21,912 nucleotides of DNA from a virus: positions 1-21,912 of IMG/VR virus record IMGVR_UViG_3300042383_001130; one strand, given 5' to 3'. Every line of letters begins with the position of its first letter. Within the stretch, counting starts at the first letter, position 1. The translations under genes were made by a program, and so were the position numbers. The notes beneath the pieces were generated by a model that made no database searches, was not told where the DNA came from, and saw only the letters and a program-made list of their open reading frames with translations. Shown here piece after piece: positions 21,401 to 21,912 of the stretch.

Positions 21401-21430
21401 ATTGTACTCGATCCGCGCCTACGTTGTCAA
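21401..21430 (-). promoter_or_regulatory. Sigma-70 promoter firing leftward into element E
   Basis: Minus strand: TTGACA (21430-21425), 18 nt, TACAAT (21406-21401), then GGGGTATCCC. Same geometry and GAGTACAAT block as in element D. A-tracts upstream (21431-21470) separate it from the divergent leaderless promoter at 21531. Confidence 0.7.
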
Positions 21431-21530
21431 GCTTTTTTTGTAGAAAAATTTTTCTTTTTTGTACGCTTTTTTCCTTGACTCCAGGCCGGTTGTCAAGCGC
21501 AAACGCCCAAAAAAAATATCTGAAAAATGT

Positions 21531-21559
21531 TTGACGGCGCACGATTTTTCGTCTAATCT
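21531..21559 (+). promoter_or_regulatory. Leaderless-type promoter, 17-nt spacer
   Basis: -35 TTGACG (21531-21536), 17 nt, -10 TAATCT (21554-21559), TTGGGC, ATG at 21566. The TCGTCTAATCTTTGGGCATG block is identical to that at 19939-19956 although the two genes are unrelated. Upstream AAAAAATATCTGAAAAAT forms A-tracts. Confidence 0.8.
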
Positions 21560-21565
21560 TTGGGC

Positions 21566-21709
21566 ATGAGAAACGAGTACGACATCAACTTCAGCAAGTT
21601 CCAAACCGGACAAATCACCGAGACCGAGTGGCGCGAGTTCTGCGACAAGGTTCTGGTTCAGGTTCTGGATGAGACCAAGGAGGTTTTCCAGAGGCTGAAA
21701 GTCCGTTAA
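21566..21709 (+). CDS. Hypothetical 47-aa helical protein (leaderless)
   Basis: MRNEYDINFSKFQTGQITETEWREFCDKVLVQVLDETKEVFQRLKVR. The core F-x-x-GQITETEWREFCDKVL is a pattern I recall from small phage proteins (short 'G-x-I-T-x-x-E-W-x-x-F/Y-C' helices); function unknown to me. Only 47 aa, but a strong promoter at the fixed distance and the MRNEY start support it. The stop TAA runs into the A-tract of the next promoter (21730), an arrangement also seen after the gene at 18296. Single-gene unit. Confidence 0.7.
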   Translation: MRNEYDINFSKFQTGQITETEWREFCDKVLVQVLDETKEVFQRLKVR

Positions 21710-21729
21710 AAAAATATCTGAAAAATCCG

Positions 21730-21758
21730 TTGACGGCATCGGAAAAATCAGATAACTT
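21730..21758 (+). promoter_or_regulatory. Leaderless-type promoter, 17-nt spacer
   Basis: -35 TTGACG (21730-21735), 17 nt, -10 TAACTT (21753-21758), AACAAC, ATG at 21765. A-tracts AAAAAAATATCTGAAAAAT directly upstream begin in the previous gene's stop codon. Confidence 0.75.
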
Positions 21759-21764
21759 AACAAC

Positions 21765-21912
21765 ATGAAAAACGAAATGAATCCAAACTACAACCCCAAC
21801 AACAATTTCAACCCGTACGCTGGAATGGACCCGAAGATCCTCAACTCCACGCACTTCGTCAACATCGGTGGCAAGCTCTGGAAGAGCTTCCGCAACATCT
21901 TCGAAGCGGAAC
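21765..21912 (+). CDS. Hypothetical protein, N-terminal part (runs off right edge)
   Basis: MKNEMNPNYNPNNNFNPYAGMDPKILNSTHFVNIGGKLWKSFRNIFEAE..., open to the window end (49 codons). The first 20 residues are Asn/Pro-rich and probably disordered, followed by a more ordered segment. It starts with the same five residues (MKNEM) as the unrelated gene at 18296. Not recognised. The next part lies beyond the window. Confidence 0.65.
   Translation, partial: MKNEMNPNYNPNNNFNPYAGMDPKILNSTHFVNIGGKLWKSFRNIFEAE

Noticed and set aside
19373-21542. Long frames through the C/G tracts coding Pro- and Gly-runs
   Set aside because: They exist only because homopolymer C/G has no stop codons, they cross the palindromes and promoters, and several overlap each other in all frames.

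Overview
The window looks like part of a large tailed-phage genome of the T4-like (myovirus) type. A minus-strand block encodes a gp20-like portal, a gp17-like large terminase, a gp55-like late sigma factor, a PhoH-family ATPase and, further away, an endonuclease VII (gp49-like). T4-late-type TATAAATA boxes occur in two intergenic regions. No tRNA, rRNA, CRISPR array, integrase or transposase was seen. The host cannot be named. The right-hand promoters have ordinary sigma-70 hexamers, and most starts lack a clear Shine-Dalgarno sequence.

Layout. (1) 1-7758, minus strand, AT-rich, tightly packed: PhoH -> zinc-ribbon protein -> sigma factor -> 356-aa unknown -> C2H2/ERCC4 nuclease -> large terminase -> portal (runs off the left edge). 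(2) 7786-9218, plus strand: a GT4 glycosyltransferase and a glycerol-3-phosphate-type cytidylyltransferase with an ATGA overlap, ending tail-to-tail against the next block. (3) 9207-17853, minus strand: endonuclease VII -> short NAD-epimerase -> FkbM methyltransferase -> GT9 -> GT2 -> 887-aa GT4/heptosyltransferase/DUF3431 fusion -> stand-alone heptosyltransferase paralogue -> LicD-like nucleotidyltransferase. This is a surface-glycan or virion-glycosylation island next to the packaging genes. (4) 17854-18170: low-complexity intergenic DNA with repeated TATAAA boxes. (5) 18171-21912: a differently built, more GC-rich region of tiny genes (46-78 aa).

Region 5 is the most unusual part. Six plus-strand genes, and probably one minus-strand gene, have a promoter of fixed geometry: -35, 17 nt, -10, 6 nt, ATG. 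This puts the expected transcription start on or next to the A of ATG, so the mRNAs should be leaderless. The six plus-strand leaderless genes also begin with the same peptide pattern, M-x-N-E-hydrophobic, although most of the proteins are otherwise unrelated. Downstream genes in the same units instead have (CAA)n/(AAT)n-rich leaders and include four paralogous small coiled-coil proteins.

The units are separated by a family of palindromic elements built from TTGGCACG..ATCTGCT and AGCA..CGTGCCAA half-sites. At their centre is either GGG (short copies) or a very long C-run/G-run (about 20-27 nt each). Three long copies are abutted by a strong promoter (TTGACR-N18-TAYAAT) and a GGGGTATCCC palindrome firing into the tract. 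They may be transcribed structured RNAs, extreme bidirectional terminators, or both. The right region resembles an early or host-takeover gene array driven by host RNA polymerase, whereas the left region is late/structural. Assembly across the C/G tracts, and the join near 17.9-18.2 kb, need checking.
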